This document shows positions 1 to 11,830 of a stretch of 64,000 bases of DNA, one piece after another. The translations under genes were made by a program, and so were the position numbers. The DNA lies in contig NC_081810.1 of NCBI RefSeq assembly GCF_030704535.1, forward strand, positions 1,922,501 to 1,986,500, written 5' to 3'. The notes beneath the pieces are model-generated. The model was given only the letters and a program-made list of their open reading frames with translations. It was not told the DNA's origin and searched no databases. Each line of letters opens with the position of its first letter. The stretch's first letter is position 1. This DNA comes from Vitis vinifera. Lineage: Eukaryota; Streptophyta; Magnoliopsida; Vitales; Vitaceae.

Positions 1-473
1 ACATTATTGTTAAATATCACCACTTATATTTTACATATATCAATTTTTTTAACAAAACAACCTTAATATTTATATTATTATTTTTCATATCATTTTTTTA
101 ATTGTTGACAATATTTTGATGAGTTTTGATCAATTTTTTACTCATCTATATTTTATATCAAAATATCCACCTATATATCCGTAAAATCAAAGTATCGATA
201 CATCCGAAATTATCAATATTTTCATCCTTACTTCAAAACATTTCACTTATTTTTCTCTATTATATAAATATTAAATAATTTTAAAATGAGGAAATTTTTA
301 ACTTATTAATTATATTGATTTTATTTTGTATTTTTCATAATAAAACTAAACATTAGAAAACTATTTTTCTTAATATATTTTTTTTCCTTATTACTTTCCA
401 ACCAAACATAGCCTAATTTATTAAGAATATGAAGAGGCAATAACTGATCTTCCTGCATTCAAGACTGCATATC
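1..473. other. AT-rich intergenic sequence downstream of the lipoxygenase
   Basis: Very AT-rich sequence with no coding potential that I can see. It lies beyond the 3' end of the minus-strand lipoxygenase. No complete repeat or RNA gene recognised. Confidence 0.6.
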
Positions 474-479
474 TTTATT
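474..479 (-). terminator. Poly(A) signal AATAAA of the lipoxygenase gene
   Basis: The minus strand reads AATAAA about 87 nt past the lipoxygenase stop codon, a suitable position for the near-upstream polyadenylation element. Confidence 0.5.
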
Positions 480-565
480 ACCCTGATTCGAATTTCACAT
501 TTTACATTGTTTTGCAACCATAAAATGAGTTCAAAACTTCACTCCCAAAGCATTTCATTGTGACT

Positions 566-3500
566 TCAAATGGAGATACTGTATGGAACTCCCTTTCCTG
601 TCACACCAGCTCCAGAAAATGGCTTCAGAAGCTCATATGGAACCACTCCAGCTCCGTGTCTGTTCTTCAAATTCTTGTCTTCATTCCTAGCATCAATGAT
701 TCCTTCAATTTCTTTCAACCTTCCAGAAAACCGTTCAAATGCTGCCTTTATTAAGGGATCTGCACCCCATGCTGGCTCCAAATGCTCCCCTAGGTATTCC
801 TCATCTGGAGAATGACTTGATAACACATCTAAAACAGTCAAAACTTTTGCTGCTTGAAGCTGTGTAGGCAGGCATGCCAAGAGTTCATTCTCAGGTTTGT
901 GCAAAAACCGGCGCCATCCTTCTTCAGTTGGGTCCTCAGAAGGGAGGTTGGTCCTGGCAATAGTAGGCCTATTGGGGAAGTAACCAGCATAAGCATATTG
1001 TCCAAAGTTGACGGCAGCATGGTGCCCAGACGTTACCCATACCATAGTTGTGACAATCCCAATTAGGTCTTGGGGTGTTTTGAGGTCTGGCCACCATGTT
1101 TCATCTTTCTTGTCCTCATGGCCTCTTGTTCGGATTTCAGTCCACCATGCTTGAAGCTCTGCATCAGACTTCACCATGCTCGCATCCTTGTAGAAGAAAT
1201 TGACATAATCGGTAACCCATTCTTTTATGGCATCCCACAGGAGGAGACCATCATTGGCAAAAGGATAATCTGGGATTGCTAGCTTTAGGCCATGTGGAGA
1301 ACTTGGGTCCTCAACAGCAATTCCCCTGGCATTACCAAAACAAAATTGTTAATTAGCAAGGAGACTCGGTAGGAATTGAATCTGTTTTAGCCCTCTCTTC
1401 CTCACAAATAAACCATTAGTTTATCATCTAGGAAACGGCCAACAATGTAAATCAACTAGTATTAGTACTCTAATGACCAAAAGAGAGCATAATGACAAAA
1501 TCGTTTTAGGGCAACTATGACCAAGAGTGAATTCACCGATTAGTATAAGTACGATATTGCAAGCTTGCCCTCAAAAATTTATATTTGCCATAAGTAGGAT
1601 AACTTGGGGGATTCTGGCTTAATATGTACCTGCTTATTAGGTCTGCTGGCAGTCCTTGTGTATCAAAGCGCCACTGCAGGCCATAGGCAGCAGAGCTGAT
1701 CTCAGTAGAATACTTTCCGGGTGTGAATGCGGACTCAATGATCCCATCAGCATTGATGAGAGCTTCTCGAGCAAGAGCATTGATCTCCATTGTGTACCGG
1801 AAATGAGGGTGTAACAGTCTATAGATTGGGTGCATTGCACTAAGTTGTCGATTCGTTGCAATTATATAAGGTTCTGTTACACAGTGAGTTCTCAACCTGC
1901 AAAAATAAGCAAAGGAGGTCTCATGTTAGCTCACCGACATTCATGAAGCTTAGTCTGCAAAAAACTTCTCTGAAAATGTTTTCCAAAGAGAAGTGGAAAA
2001 AAATGAAGAAATAAATTAAAGAAAAAAAATTGATAAGTTTGTTTTAAGTGCAAATAATTCTCCAGGCATTATTCTGAGAAGAAATGAAAGGCAATGGCAT
2101 TTACCAGTGACTAACAAGCTGGTGATAACCAGCGTCATGAGCAAGGAAATGAGTTTTAGCAAGTTTCCAGAGCCAGGAACCTGTGGCTTCCCAGCTAGGC
2201 GTAAACACTTGCTTCCACTGCGGCTTCCCATCCATGGGTGGTCGGACGAGTTCGATGGCCAGCGGCTTCAATGTGTTATCAGGGCCTAGGAAGAAAAGTG
2301 CCCTTGATCCATACAGCGTTGTCCCTTTGATTTGCCTTACTTCGCTCACGTATGGCAATAAGATGTCATGATAATCTATGATGAACAGCTTCTTTTGTTT
2401 TAGTGCCTGCATTCATTCATGTACTCACTTTTACATAGTTCAACTGGGAGAATGATAAAGAGGAAGAAGAGACAAAGAAGAGAAGTACATACCTCATCAA
2501 CGGTCATGAATCCTTTGATCTCTCGCTCGACTATCTCCGTGGTGATTGCAGATTCAGGGGGACCATAGATCTTAGGATCGAGTGTGCTCTTCAATGGCCA
2601 TTCCTGCGTGATTTAATGCAACTCTTTTGTCATACATGGAAACTGATAAGTTCATTGTAATATACATCAAGCTAGAGTGATTAATATTTAACAATATATG
2701 ATCCTGAAGCAAATTGATCATTTTCATACCTTAACCAATTGTATACTATATGGATTGAGACCGGCAAGAGTCTGGCGTGAGAACTCCTCATCCCTAAACC
2801 AAGAAAATTTGTCCCCTGCAAATGCAAAAACACATGAGATTGAGAGAAGTCTTAAAAAGGGAGTATAGATCTTGATGAGTAAAGGTCTTTTTCTTACTGA
2901 GCAACAGTTGAGGGGTTTCAAATTGCAGGAGACTATCTGTAGAATTAGTGATGGCCCTCACTAGTCTGGGCAGTATATCTTGCAAAACCTTATGCTTTTT
3001 AAGATTAGGAACATTGATTCCTTCATTGTATAACTCGTCTATTTTGGTGAAGAGTGGAAATCCAAGACTAGTGTCTGTAATCACTGACTCTATTGCCGGC
3101 ACCACAGCGTGCAACGCTGAGTATAACGTATTTGTAGAGAATGTTAGCTCCTTCACGTCCGAAAATGCTTCGTCCCTTGGCACATAGACGGTTGAACTCC
3201 TTGTCTCTGCTTTCGGGTCTGCATGTATCGATGGCGGTTGCCCATATGAGTAAATTAAGTTTAAATCAAACAATTCTGAATGTACATATTTTGTTGTCAA
3301 AGTTTAAGTTTAAGTTCTGATTCTCGTACCAATCTTAGACATTGGACGCCCCGTTCTACATCGTCTTGGGTAGGGATACTGCTTGCTACCACCAAGTACC
3401 GGTCGAGTCAGTTCAGGACTGCTGTCTGGATCACCCAGATCATCGTATACATCATAGTCATAGATTCTATCATATGACTTGCGCTCTCCTTGACCATTAC

Positions 3501-6500
3501 CTCGCAAGGTTACAAGCTCTTTTTCTCTTATTTCTTTGAGTCCACTTGGTGTTTCCAATGGTAAGTATGACTACACAAAACACAGATAAGTAGATTAAAT
3601 CCTAAAAAGTACGAAACATCATGGATGAATGAGGTATTGAAACCTCATAATAATCATTTTCATAATACTTTAACTGTCGAATATTTGAAAATCAATTATA
3701 AATATCAAATCTTAAAAATCCGGCTTGTAAATATCAAAAATGATTTAAAAAACTTAACTAGTTTTGTGGTTCAATGAGCAGTGCTGGTTACTTTCGAAAG
3801 CATGGTTATAAGATCATGTTTGGATGTATTAACCGATTTGAGGACTACTTCCATACACTTGTGAGGACTACTTCCATACACTTGTGAGGTATTAGCCATT
3901 AGATTGACTTTTGTATCTTCTTATTCTTCTCATCTATCCAGCTTTTGAAAGCAACCATTACTGCCTGTGGAGCCACACGCCTTGATTTTGTTCCACAGAC
4001 ATATCGCTCTACCTATTGCCTAAGCCTTGACTCCAATATCCGGCTACCTCCACCATATCAACATCGGTGTAGGCAGAAAATGTGTCACACCAATATTTGT
4101 GGCAAATAATAATAATAACTTAGGAGGTATAAGATAAAATTTAATATTTATTGTTTAATTATAATCTAAATTAAATTTAAATTAAATTATATTTAAATTT
4201 ATTAACTTTTACTTATTTTATAAAATTAACTTAAAATTTATTTTATATCATCAAATTGACATATTTATTTTTATAAATTATAATTAGAATAAAAAAAGTT
4301 GAATAACAACCTGAAATAATAATAAAAATTGATAAAATGATTAAGACAAATGGAGGTAAAAAAATAAAATAAAAATATAAACTTAAAATAAGCTAATTAT
4401 TTCTACTTATTATTTAAAATTATTTTTTATTTTAAGTCATATCATTATATTATTTTACTAAACATACTTAATTTAGTTACTGATTTAAAATTAAATTATT
4501 AAATCACTTTAAACTACTAATTTGATTTATCAACACCTATTTAATAAATGATTTGAACTTATTTTTAATTTGAATGGTTGATATTATAATTAAATGATAT
4601 TAAGTTATAATAAATATATATATTAATACAAAAAGAATTAAAAAAAAAAAAAAAAAAGCTTCTTGATTAATTTTTATTCTCCAATTAAAAGTGGCTTTTG
4701 ATATCACATAAAAATAAAAAAAAATAAAAAAGCGCACACACACACACACCAAAAAATGGGACATCAAAAGGACTGATTCATTGTGGCTTGTGGTCCTGAG
4801 GAGACCCTCTGAGAGAAAATTATGGGAAAAATAGTGGTTTTGTAAAGCCGGATCCAATCAAATAAACGGACTCCGACTCATCACTGAAAATGAAAAGAAA
4901 ACGAAGCAAAAGAAGAATCAAAGCTAGATTGAAAAGTAGTAGAAAGGACGAAGCATGTGATAAGTGTCACTTGAGGGCCACCCGATGGTGAAATTAAAGC
5001 CTTGGGACCAGTTTCGCTTTAACCTGTCCTACACAGATTTTTAGGGACCATATGTTCGAACCAACAGAGGTATTCGATGGAATTAAAGAACATTTAAATT
5101 CATGAGAGGTTGTGGAACAGATCCGAAAGAAAAAAAAAAACTGAGATTTTTAAAACAATTCATTAAAATCCTTCAATATTTTCAAAAATAGTTATCTAAA
5201 ACGATTTTGGGTATGTTTGATTGTTGTTTTTGAAAACTATTTTTTGAATATTTAAAAAAAAGAAAAAATTGTATTTGGAAACTGAATTCTGAAAAACAGT
5301 TTTTATTTTCAAAAACAAAAAATATATATTTGATTAAATTAATAAATAAAAAGTTTAGAATAAGTAAAACATAAAATATGTTTTAAAATTATTATTTTTA
5401 ATTCATAAAGTGTTTTCTTCCATTAACTTGATATTATAAATATATAAATAATCTTCGGATGCACAATTTATTTAAATTAAAAAAAATTATTTTATTTTAA
5501 AATTTTTACACCAATTATAATTTTCTTAAATAAATGATGACTTTATTATTATATATAAGTATATTAATTTCAATAATTTAAGAAAGAAGAAAAGGTTTAC
5601 TGATGGGGTGTGATGGTTGGGTGGAACTCACCTTTGTAAAAACATAAAAACAACTAAGAAAACACAAAAAGAAATAAAAGAAAATACGAAAAACAATCTA
5701 TTTTTTGAACAATAAAAATATTTTTTTTATTGTTCTTGAAAAAGTGATTTTTGAGAACACAAAAAACAAAAACACATCCCCTTCTTCAAACAAATTTTTT
5801 ATGTTTTTTGTTTTTAAGAACATAAAACAATTCTTGAAAACAAGAACCAAACCGACCTTTTTATTCTTAAAAAAAAAATAAACTATTTTAAAAAATTTTC
5901 TTTTAATATTGTTTAGTTTATTTCATTTATTTTTTGAGATCGATTTTAAAAAATAAGTATATACACGTATAAAATTATTAAAAATAAAATATTAAATTTA
6001 AAATTTATTTTTAAATTATTAAAAACTATGTTAAAACCATTTCAGGTTTTTAAATAAATTTTTATTTTATAAAATATAAAAAAAAATGTTGTAAAAAATT
6101 ATTTTTCAAAACTCTTTCCGTTTTAATTAATCTGGAGTCGTGTAGCACCATGAAACATAGGGTAAAAAAAATTATCAATGCAAGTAATGAAGATGGTTGA
6201 TGGCTAATTACCTTGTTGGTGAAGAAGACCCTCTTCTGAGGGTCATCAAACTTGGAAGCAACCCATGAACTACAGTTGAATTCAATGGGGCCATTTGGGA
6301 AGCCATCAAGGACTATGTACCTCAGGTACATCTCCTTGTGGTGCTCATTCTGAACAAGAACCGCACCAATCTCCCCAAAATCATCAGGAATCACAAAGTC
6401 TGATTCATATGTTACTTCCCCGTCCTTTTCGGCAGCCCGATGAGCATATGCGCCGATGGGTTTCTTCTCTAAGCCCGTCTCTTCACAAAAATCATTAACG

Positions 6501-7032
6501 AAAATATCAGTACTTAATCAGTGGATTTTACAGTTCTAACAAACAGGCGAAAGAGCATTTGATAGAGAAAAGAATATGTGGAAAAGTGTTTTGTCTTTTC
6601 AGCATTATCAATTGCTCTGAAAATGGAGGTATGAAATCAACACCAGCCTATAGTATAGAATTTAGGTATGGTGAAATACTTACTGGGGTCAACCTCTGAA
6701 CTGACGACCTCCAAGAGGAGTGTTTTACCAAGCCAGTCAGATACATCATCGAGCCCATGGCTCAACCCTATCAGGCTAGACAAGAACCCTCCAACTGTTA
6801 ATTTCACAGTAACAGTGGCCTTAACAGATACGGACTTCCGGGTATCAGTATCACTAGCAACTGCTTTAATGTTGGCAGGGACGTAGCCAACCCTAACATT
6901 CCTGTACTTTTTTCGGAATTCCGGCCTCGGCCTGACGGAAAATGAAGCAGTTCCGGGGCCGGGAATGCACGGTTTGTTCAACAGGAAGAAGGTCGGGGCA
7001 GTGTGTGACTGGTGGACCTGAGTCTTGAACAT
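566..7032 (-). CDS. Chloroplast linoleate 13S-lipoxygenase (LOX2-type), nine exons
   Basis: Dioxygenates linoleic/linolenic acid to the 13-hydroperoxide, feeding jasmonate and green-leaf-volatile synthesis in plastids. Exons on the minus strand: 7032-6684, 6480-6212, 3570-3330, 3218-2898, 2815-2730, 2603-2493, 2406-2105, 1896-1630, 1325-566. All phases close, giving 901 aa, a normal plastid LOX length. The first ~75 residues are a Ser/Arg-rich, transit-peptide-like leader; the PLAT beta-barrel follows (about 76-215), then the catalytic domain. All five iron ligands are visible: His559 and His564 (SHWLRTHC), His751 and Asn755 (HAAVN), and the C-terminal Ile901. The transit peptide and the GVPYSISI end favour a type-2 13-LOX over a cytosolic 9-LOX. 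Intron 2 (3571-6211) is 2.6 kb and carries MITE-like sequence. Regiospecificity is inferred from family resemblance; no defect seen. Confidence 0.95.
3841..3886. repeat. Tandem duplication of a 23-bp unit in lipoxygenase intron 2
   Basis: The unit beginning AGGACTACTTCCATACAC occurs twice back to back (3841-3863 and 3864-3886) with no differences, so the duplication is recent. Confidence 0.85.
4118..4545. repeat. MITE-like AT-rich element, family A copy 1, in lipoxygenase intron 2
   Basis: This segment aligns by eye along its length with 13814-14252: shared blocks include AAAATTTAATATTTA near the start, AACTTAAAATTTATT, and TTATTTAAAATTATTTTT. The right end reads TTTATCAACACC, the inverse of the GGTGTTTGATAAA start of the other copy. 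Short, non-coding and with inverted ends, as in a MITE. The left end is degraded and the target duplication is not clear. Confidence 0.55.
5213..5853. repeat. MITE-like element, family B, in lipoxygenase intron 2
   Basis: Begins TGTTTGATTGTTGTTTTTG and ends with TTCTTGAAAACAAGAACC, which is roughly the inverse of the start; the interior is A/T-rich and non-coding. Similar segments occur at 15834-16143, 29606-29998 and 41763-42012. Ends are approximate. Confidence 0.5.
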
Positions 7033-7107
7033 ATCTCCAGCAGGGAGAATGGTAGATGAAAGGCTTAATTCGCTTTAGGTATGAAATCTCTGGGGGCTAA
7101 TATCTCT

Positions 7108-7118
7108 TTATATAGTGG
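7108..7118 (-). promoter_or_regulatory. Probable TATA box of the lipoxygenase gene
   Basis: The minus strand reads CTATATAAAGA about 75 nt upstream of the lipoxygenase ATG (7032), which would place transcription start near 7080 and leave a short 5'UTR. Confidence 0.6.
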
Positions 7119-7329
7119 AAATCGGTGAGGAAAAGCCATGGCTTTCAGGAGATATTCCACATGTTCAACGATGGAAAATAAAAACTTAGATGAAGCGTAT
7201 TACTAGATGAATTTTGTCCTCATATGCAATAATTCGATCCAAGATGCCACATAAAGATTATTGTTCACATTTAGATAAGGATTTCTAAAGTATGAGTCTC
7301 CGATTTATCTGTGAACATAAATTTTTAGG

Positions 7330-7560
7330 ACATTAGCATATTTTCATTCAGACTATCAATTTTTATAAGATTTAGATTCAATATACATATCATGCTCCTT
7401 TACATCCTCGCAGAGGATTTGAATATAAATATACATATCATGCATGAACACAAGACTTCTTATTAAACTAAACTCTGATACCATATTAAATTATCAATTT
7501 TTCTAAAAAATTAAGTTTATAAAATTTGGGTTCAATATAAAAATTATACTCCTCAACAAT
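7330..7560 (-). repeat. Fragment of a dispersed repeat with a GATACCAT..TTAAATTATC core
   Basis: Carries CTGATACCATATTAAATTATC followed by a TTTTTCTAAAAAATTAAG tract. Its reverse complement matches the core of the two tandem units at 14739-15325 (TTAGGAAAATTGATA...GTATCAGAAC), and 60285-60350 is a third location in the same minus orientation. Confidence 0.5.
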
Positions 7561-8142
7561 TTTAACAATTGTATTGACCTAGTACAACGATTTTGTCACA
7601 ATAGTGATGCAATGTAGATTAGCCATTGGATTTGGGCATGTTATGAAGGTTCAACTCAATATGTTTTATTATTTTTATAGTACGTTTGGAACATTGAGAA
7701 AGCATGGAATTAGAAATTGAATTTATTTTTCATTTATTACAACCAATTTTGAATCATAATTATAAATGACAATATAAATCAAATATTTACTTAGACTATA
7801 TTTGGTTGCCGAAAAATATTTATAAAAGAAAAAAATGTTAAGAAAAATAGTTTTCTCATATTTAATTTTATCATAAAAAATTCGAAAGAAAATCAAATAT
7901 AATTAAAATTAATTAAAATATTATATAAGTAAACTAAGTAAAATGAATTTTTTTTTTAAAACATATAAAACAATTTATGAACTTTGAATCTATTTTTTAT
8001 TCTTTTTTTTTCTTTTCTTTTCTTTTCTTTAGTGTGTTGTTTTTATTTTCTTTCCCTCCTATTTTTCTTTAAATTTTCGACTGTGATTCGTTTTTATTTT
8101 TTATTTCTATTCCTATTTTTGTAAACAAAAAATCTCCAACAA
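7561..8142. other. AT-rich intergenic sequence, no gene seen
   Basis: Low-complexity A/T tracts and a TTTTCTTTTC run near 8000-8030. One copy of a TTTGGTTGCC-type motif lies at 7801-7816 (see findings). No coding region supported. Confidence 0.5.
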
Positions 8143-8204
8143 TGATGCAGTAGTCCATCTCTTTCATGGCATGTGATGCTGTAGTCCATCTCTTTCATGG
8201 CGTG
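8143..8204. repeat. Tandem duplication of a 31-bp unit
   Basis: The unit TGATGC(A/T)GTAGTCCATC... is present at 8143-8173 and 8174-8204 with two differences (A/T and A/G). Confidence 0.85.
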
Positions 8205-10780
8205 TGATTACCGCATGATATGCTCATCTTTTGGAAAAGTCTATGTCTTTTAAGAGTGGCCGAAACATTATCTGTGAATGCTGCATTCTGCACTTTGATG
8301 GACATTGCCCGGATGAGGGAAAAAAACACTTATCTGTCATTAAGCTGAAAATTAAGCTCTTGGTTAGCATAAATGACTTTGTATTCATTTAAGGCAATTT
8401 TTCCTTTTTTTTGTTTGAATGCGTAGAAAATGAGAAGAAAATAAAATTAGAATGAAAGCTAAACAAACCAAATCTTTCATAAACATCGATGTATAATAAT
8501 AATTTCGGTGACGTGTTCCTTACCTGAACCACACATTGAAGTTGGGTGAAAAAACAGTAGGTTGCCTTCATAATGGCGCCAGCGGCTCATCAGTACAGCC
8601 TCTGAGGCTATGCCAGATATGCCATCTGAAACCTGCCATATAGGACTGTCCCTCAGGGCCCCATCCTCATGCCAGCCTTATCTATTCAAAGTTAATAATA
8701 ATACAGTCACTGTTTTGTACGCCAGCATGCGTGTCAAGATGATAGAAAAATTTTCCATCAAGCCCTCCACCGAAATTGAAATCTTAATTTGTTCAGACAC
8801 GGAGGGCTTTAGTGCCCCTCTTGTCTGTTCATTTTCATCGGTTCGGTATGATTAGTCATCTAGTTTCTTCCACGTGTCTTTTGACGGGAGCAACTTAATT
8901 ATTGAAGTAGTTCATCATATTGTCTGAAAATCAATTTATTAATAGGCTAATTTTTTTTTTTTTTTTTTTTTTGTATGGTTGAAGTCGCTGAAACTTAAAA
9001 TAATTTCATAATTAATATTAAGTTTATGTTTGGTGAGTAAAAATTACTAAAAAAAGAAAAAAATATTTAAAAAATTATGTTATATAAAAAATATAAAAAA
9101 ATCAAATATAATTAAAATTAGTTATAAAATTATATATATTTTAAATTATTTAATTTTTATATTAATAAGTTAAATAAGTTTGAAGTAACAAAAAAAAAAA
9201 AAAAAAAACTTTAAAATCTCTTTTTTTTTTTTCAATTTATTCTTTTCTTCTATTTTTTTCTCTTTATTTTTATCTTTTCATTTTCTCTTAAATTTTCTAA
9301 GAACCATGACCTAAGGGTTTACTTTTAGGAGTTGGCACCAAATCCTAAACTAGTAAAGTCTTAGCCTTGTTTTATAAAGTAATATCAAACCCCAAGTAAC
9401 ATGATCTTAGTTTACTTTTTGAAGTCAATACAAAACACACCAATTTCGTATCTTTGCAAATCTAACAAATCTCCCACTCTCTACAAGAGGTCCTAAGGCG
9501 ACTTAGTTTTAACAACTAATTGACTATTGATTAGGTTAGTATAAGTGAACCCATGACTTGGTACCGATACCACATGCTTTGGTAAAAGCATTATGACCTA
9601 GTTTTGATGTCATTTGTTATGATAAAAGTGTTAATCATTAAAAGTTACTTCTCATGATAAACACATTAATCATCTTATCTAATAATCAATCGGCTAAAAG
9701 CGTGATCAAATTAAACCTCTTTATATGATTCAACTTACACCAAATCATCGAACTTTAAATCTAAATCACATCGAATCTCAAGTTCTGCATCAATCTTGAG
9801 CTTGTTCTTTGAATCATCATTACTTAAAGAATAGCATAGTTATAAAACATAACTAATCTCTCCCTTAACATAGTTCTCCCATAAGTTGAATCTATCACTT
9901 GTTAAGACTCCGAAGTAGAAATTTTAAACAAATCGCTTCCAATATGATCACTACTAGAATTTTTTCATTTGATCGTATTTAATAAGATTATTATTAGAAA
10001 TTTTCACTTTGATCATTGTCAGTAAGATCACTGTCATCACTACTAGATTTTTTCCTTTTGATTTACCAATCTCCCATAATTGCTTAATCATTGACTCAAA
10101 AATGTTGGCTTGTTGATGCTTTGGCTCATAGGGATGATGATCGAGGAGGAACAAGGCATAACCGTTGGAAGGCAAACCTCAACTACTCACAAATAACTTA
10201 TGCCTTACATATCTCTAAAAATCATGTCTCCTATGCTAGAAAAAAAAACATCTTAAGCTTAATTATCACTATATGTGCGAAAATATGACAAACAGATTGC
10301 TCATTACTAGACATATTCCTTTTATTTCTCAAATTGTTAACATATTCACCAAGTCTCTTCCATGCCACTCAACTTTTTTTTTTTTCAGTTCACCTTAAGA
10401 GGTCATTGCATTCCTCTCTACGGTTTGAGAGTGCATGATAAGACACCAAAATAGAAAGTTAAAACAAATCATTATTAGAACAGAGCATTAAAAAGCATGA
10501 CTTAATATAACATATTTTGATTTTATTAATAAATTTTGTTTGTTTATGATTTTGGTTCCCTTTACTATCCTACTTGCTAATTGGTTATTATGAGCATTAC
10601 TTGTCTATCACTTGAATTGTACATGACTTGGTTGCATTGAGAATTATAAAAAAAAAAAATTCAAGTCATAGGTTCCTTACAAGATGATAAGAAGTTTACA
10701 ATCAGTTCATTAATATGGGCAATCTAGTAGAAAATAATGCATTACCTCTTAGTTGAAGGGATTACTTATCTTGATCATTG
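8205..10780. other. Gene-poor intergenic sequence with degraded repeat material
   Basis: Contains poly-T/poly-A tracts (for example 8949-8972) and, from about 9300, tract-like CTTAG/ATCAT sequence of retroelement type. 9942-10090 resembles 12037-12168 in the same orientation (shared GATCATTGTCA..AAGATCACT and ACCAATCT(C/T)CC), so the LTR-like block at 10.8-11.8 kb sits between two related flanks. No intact reading frame or RNA gene recognised. Confidence 0.45.
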
Positions 10781-10789
10781 AGATAGTTT

Positions 10790-11830
10790 TCCTATTATGA
10801 GTGCACTAGTGTGTATAGTTACGCATTAGATGGAATTTACAATAAATTATGACATTAACTATCAAGTAGTCATAATTCACTAAGCTATTATACTACATAA
10901 ACTCTCAACCTTAGAGAATATTAGGCATCTGTTGAAATCAATAAGATACTTTGATCTATTGGTAAAATCTTAAAGCAGTTATATATTCCATACAGATTTA
11001 ATCACTGTTAATGGAAGTTGGTCGCAATATGCATTCTCGATAGAGGCACTATGACATCATATGAGATTGAAATAATATATCCCATTAAGTAACCATAAGT
11101 ATATATGATTAGGAAAACTATGATTGTAGTAATTCTTTAAGTAGAATTTGACACATGTCTTTTGTGAGTTAAAGTACGTCAATTGATTAGAGGATCTGTA
11201 ACTCAAAGAATGAAAAGATAATCTTAAAAGATTGATAGCACATGCCTCATTAGATTACAAACACCAGTTCATATGGAGTTTGCATGCAATGGATAATAGA
11301 TCATAAATACAAGCTTAATTTGTCTCGTTGTAATATCATAAGATACAAAAATGCGGTTGACTCTATTTAGTAGAATGTTGAGTCAACTTCAGAATTAGAT
11401 TCTAAAAGAGTCATTATTTTCCTATAGGTCTTAATGATATTTGTCTAAGTTCTCGATTCAAGGTGGTATGTTTATTTGAGGTTATTTTAGGTTTGTAATT
11501 CATAATTTTAAAGATATTTTGATAAAAACGCAAGTTTACATATGATCTTATGAATGAAATCTCTAGACTGAGCTAATTAATTAATGAAACTTAATAGACT
11601 AATTAATTAATTAGAACTTAAGTGGACTAAATTAAATAACTCAAGCCTAAGTTCAGCTAAAGTCACTTAAGTTCATAGAAAAACCTATATAAACTCTTAG
11701 AAGTTTAAGGCTTCAACTTTTACCATTGTCTTACAAACTCCAAAGAGCAAACCCTAACCTCTCTTCTAGAGAGAAATCCACCCTTCTTTCGTGTCAAGAT
11801 TTGTGAAATGAGTAGAAAATCAATCAGTTT
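10790..11830 (+). repeat. LTR-like dispersed repeat, plus-orientation copy
   Basis: Over about 1 kb this block matches the reverse complement of 63010-63990, collinearly. Shared landmarks are a hairpin (10845-10877), ATCCCATTA, ATTAGATTACAAACACC.. versus its counterpart, and a TATATAAA-type box followed by an AAACCCTAACC stretch near the end (about 11685-11760). A TATA-like box near one end of a non-coding block fits the promoter region of a retrotransposon LTR. No transposon protein is visible beside it, so it may be a solo LTR. The class is inferred. Confidence 0.6.

Noticed and set aside
8610-8855. An 81-codon frame in the intergenic region
   Set aside because: No similarity, no neighbouring exon-like signals, and surrounded by low-complexity repeats.
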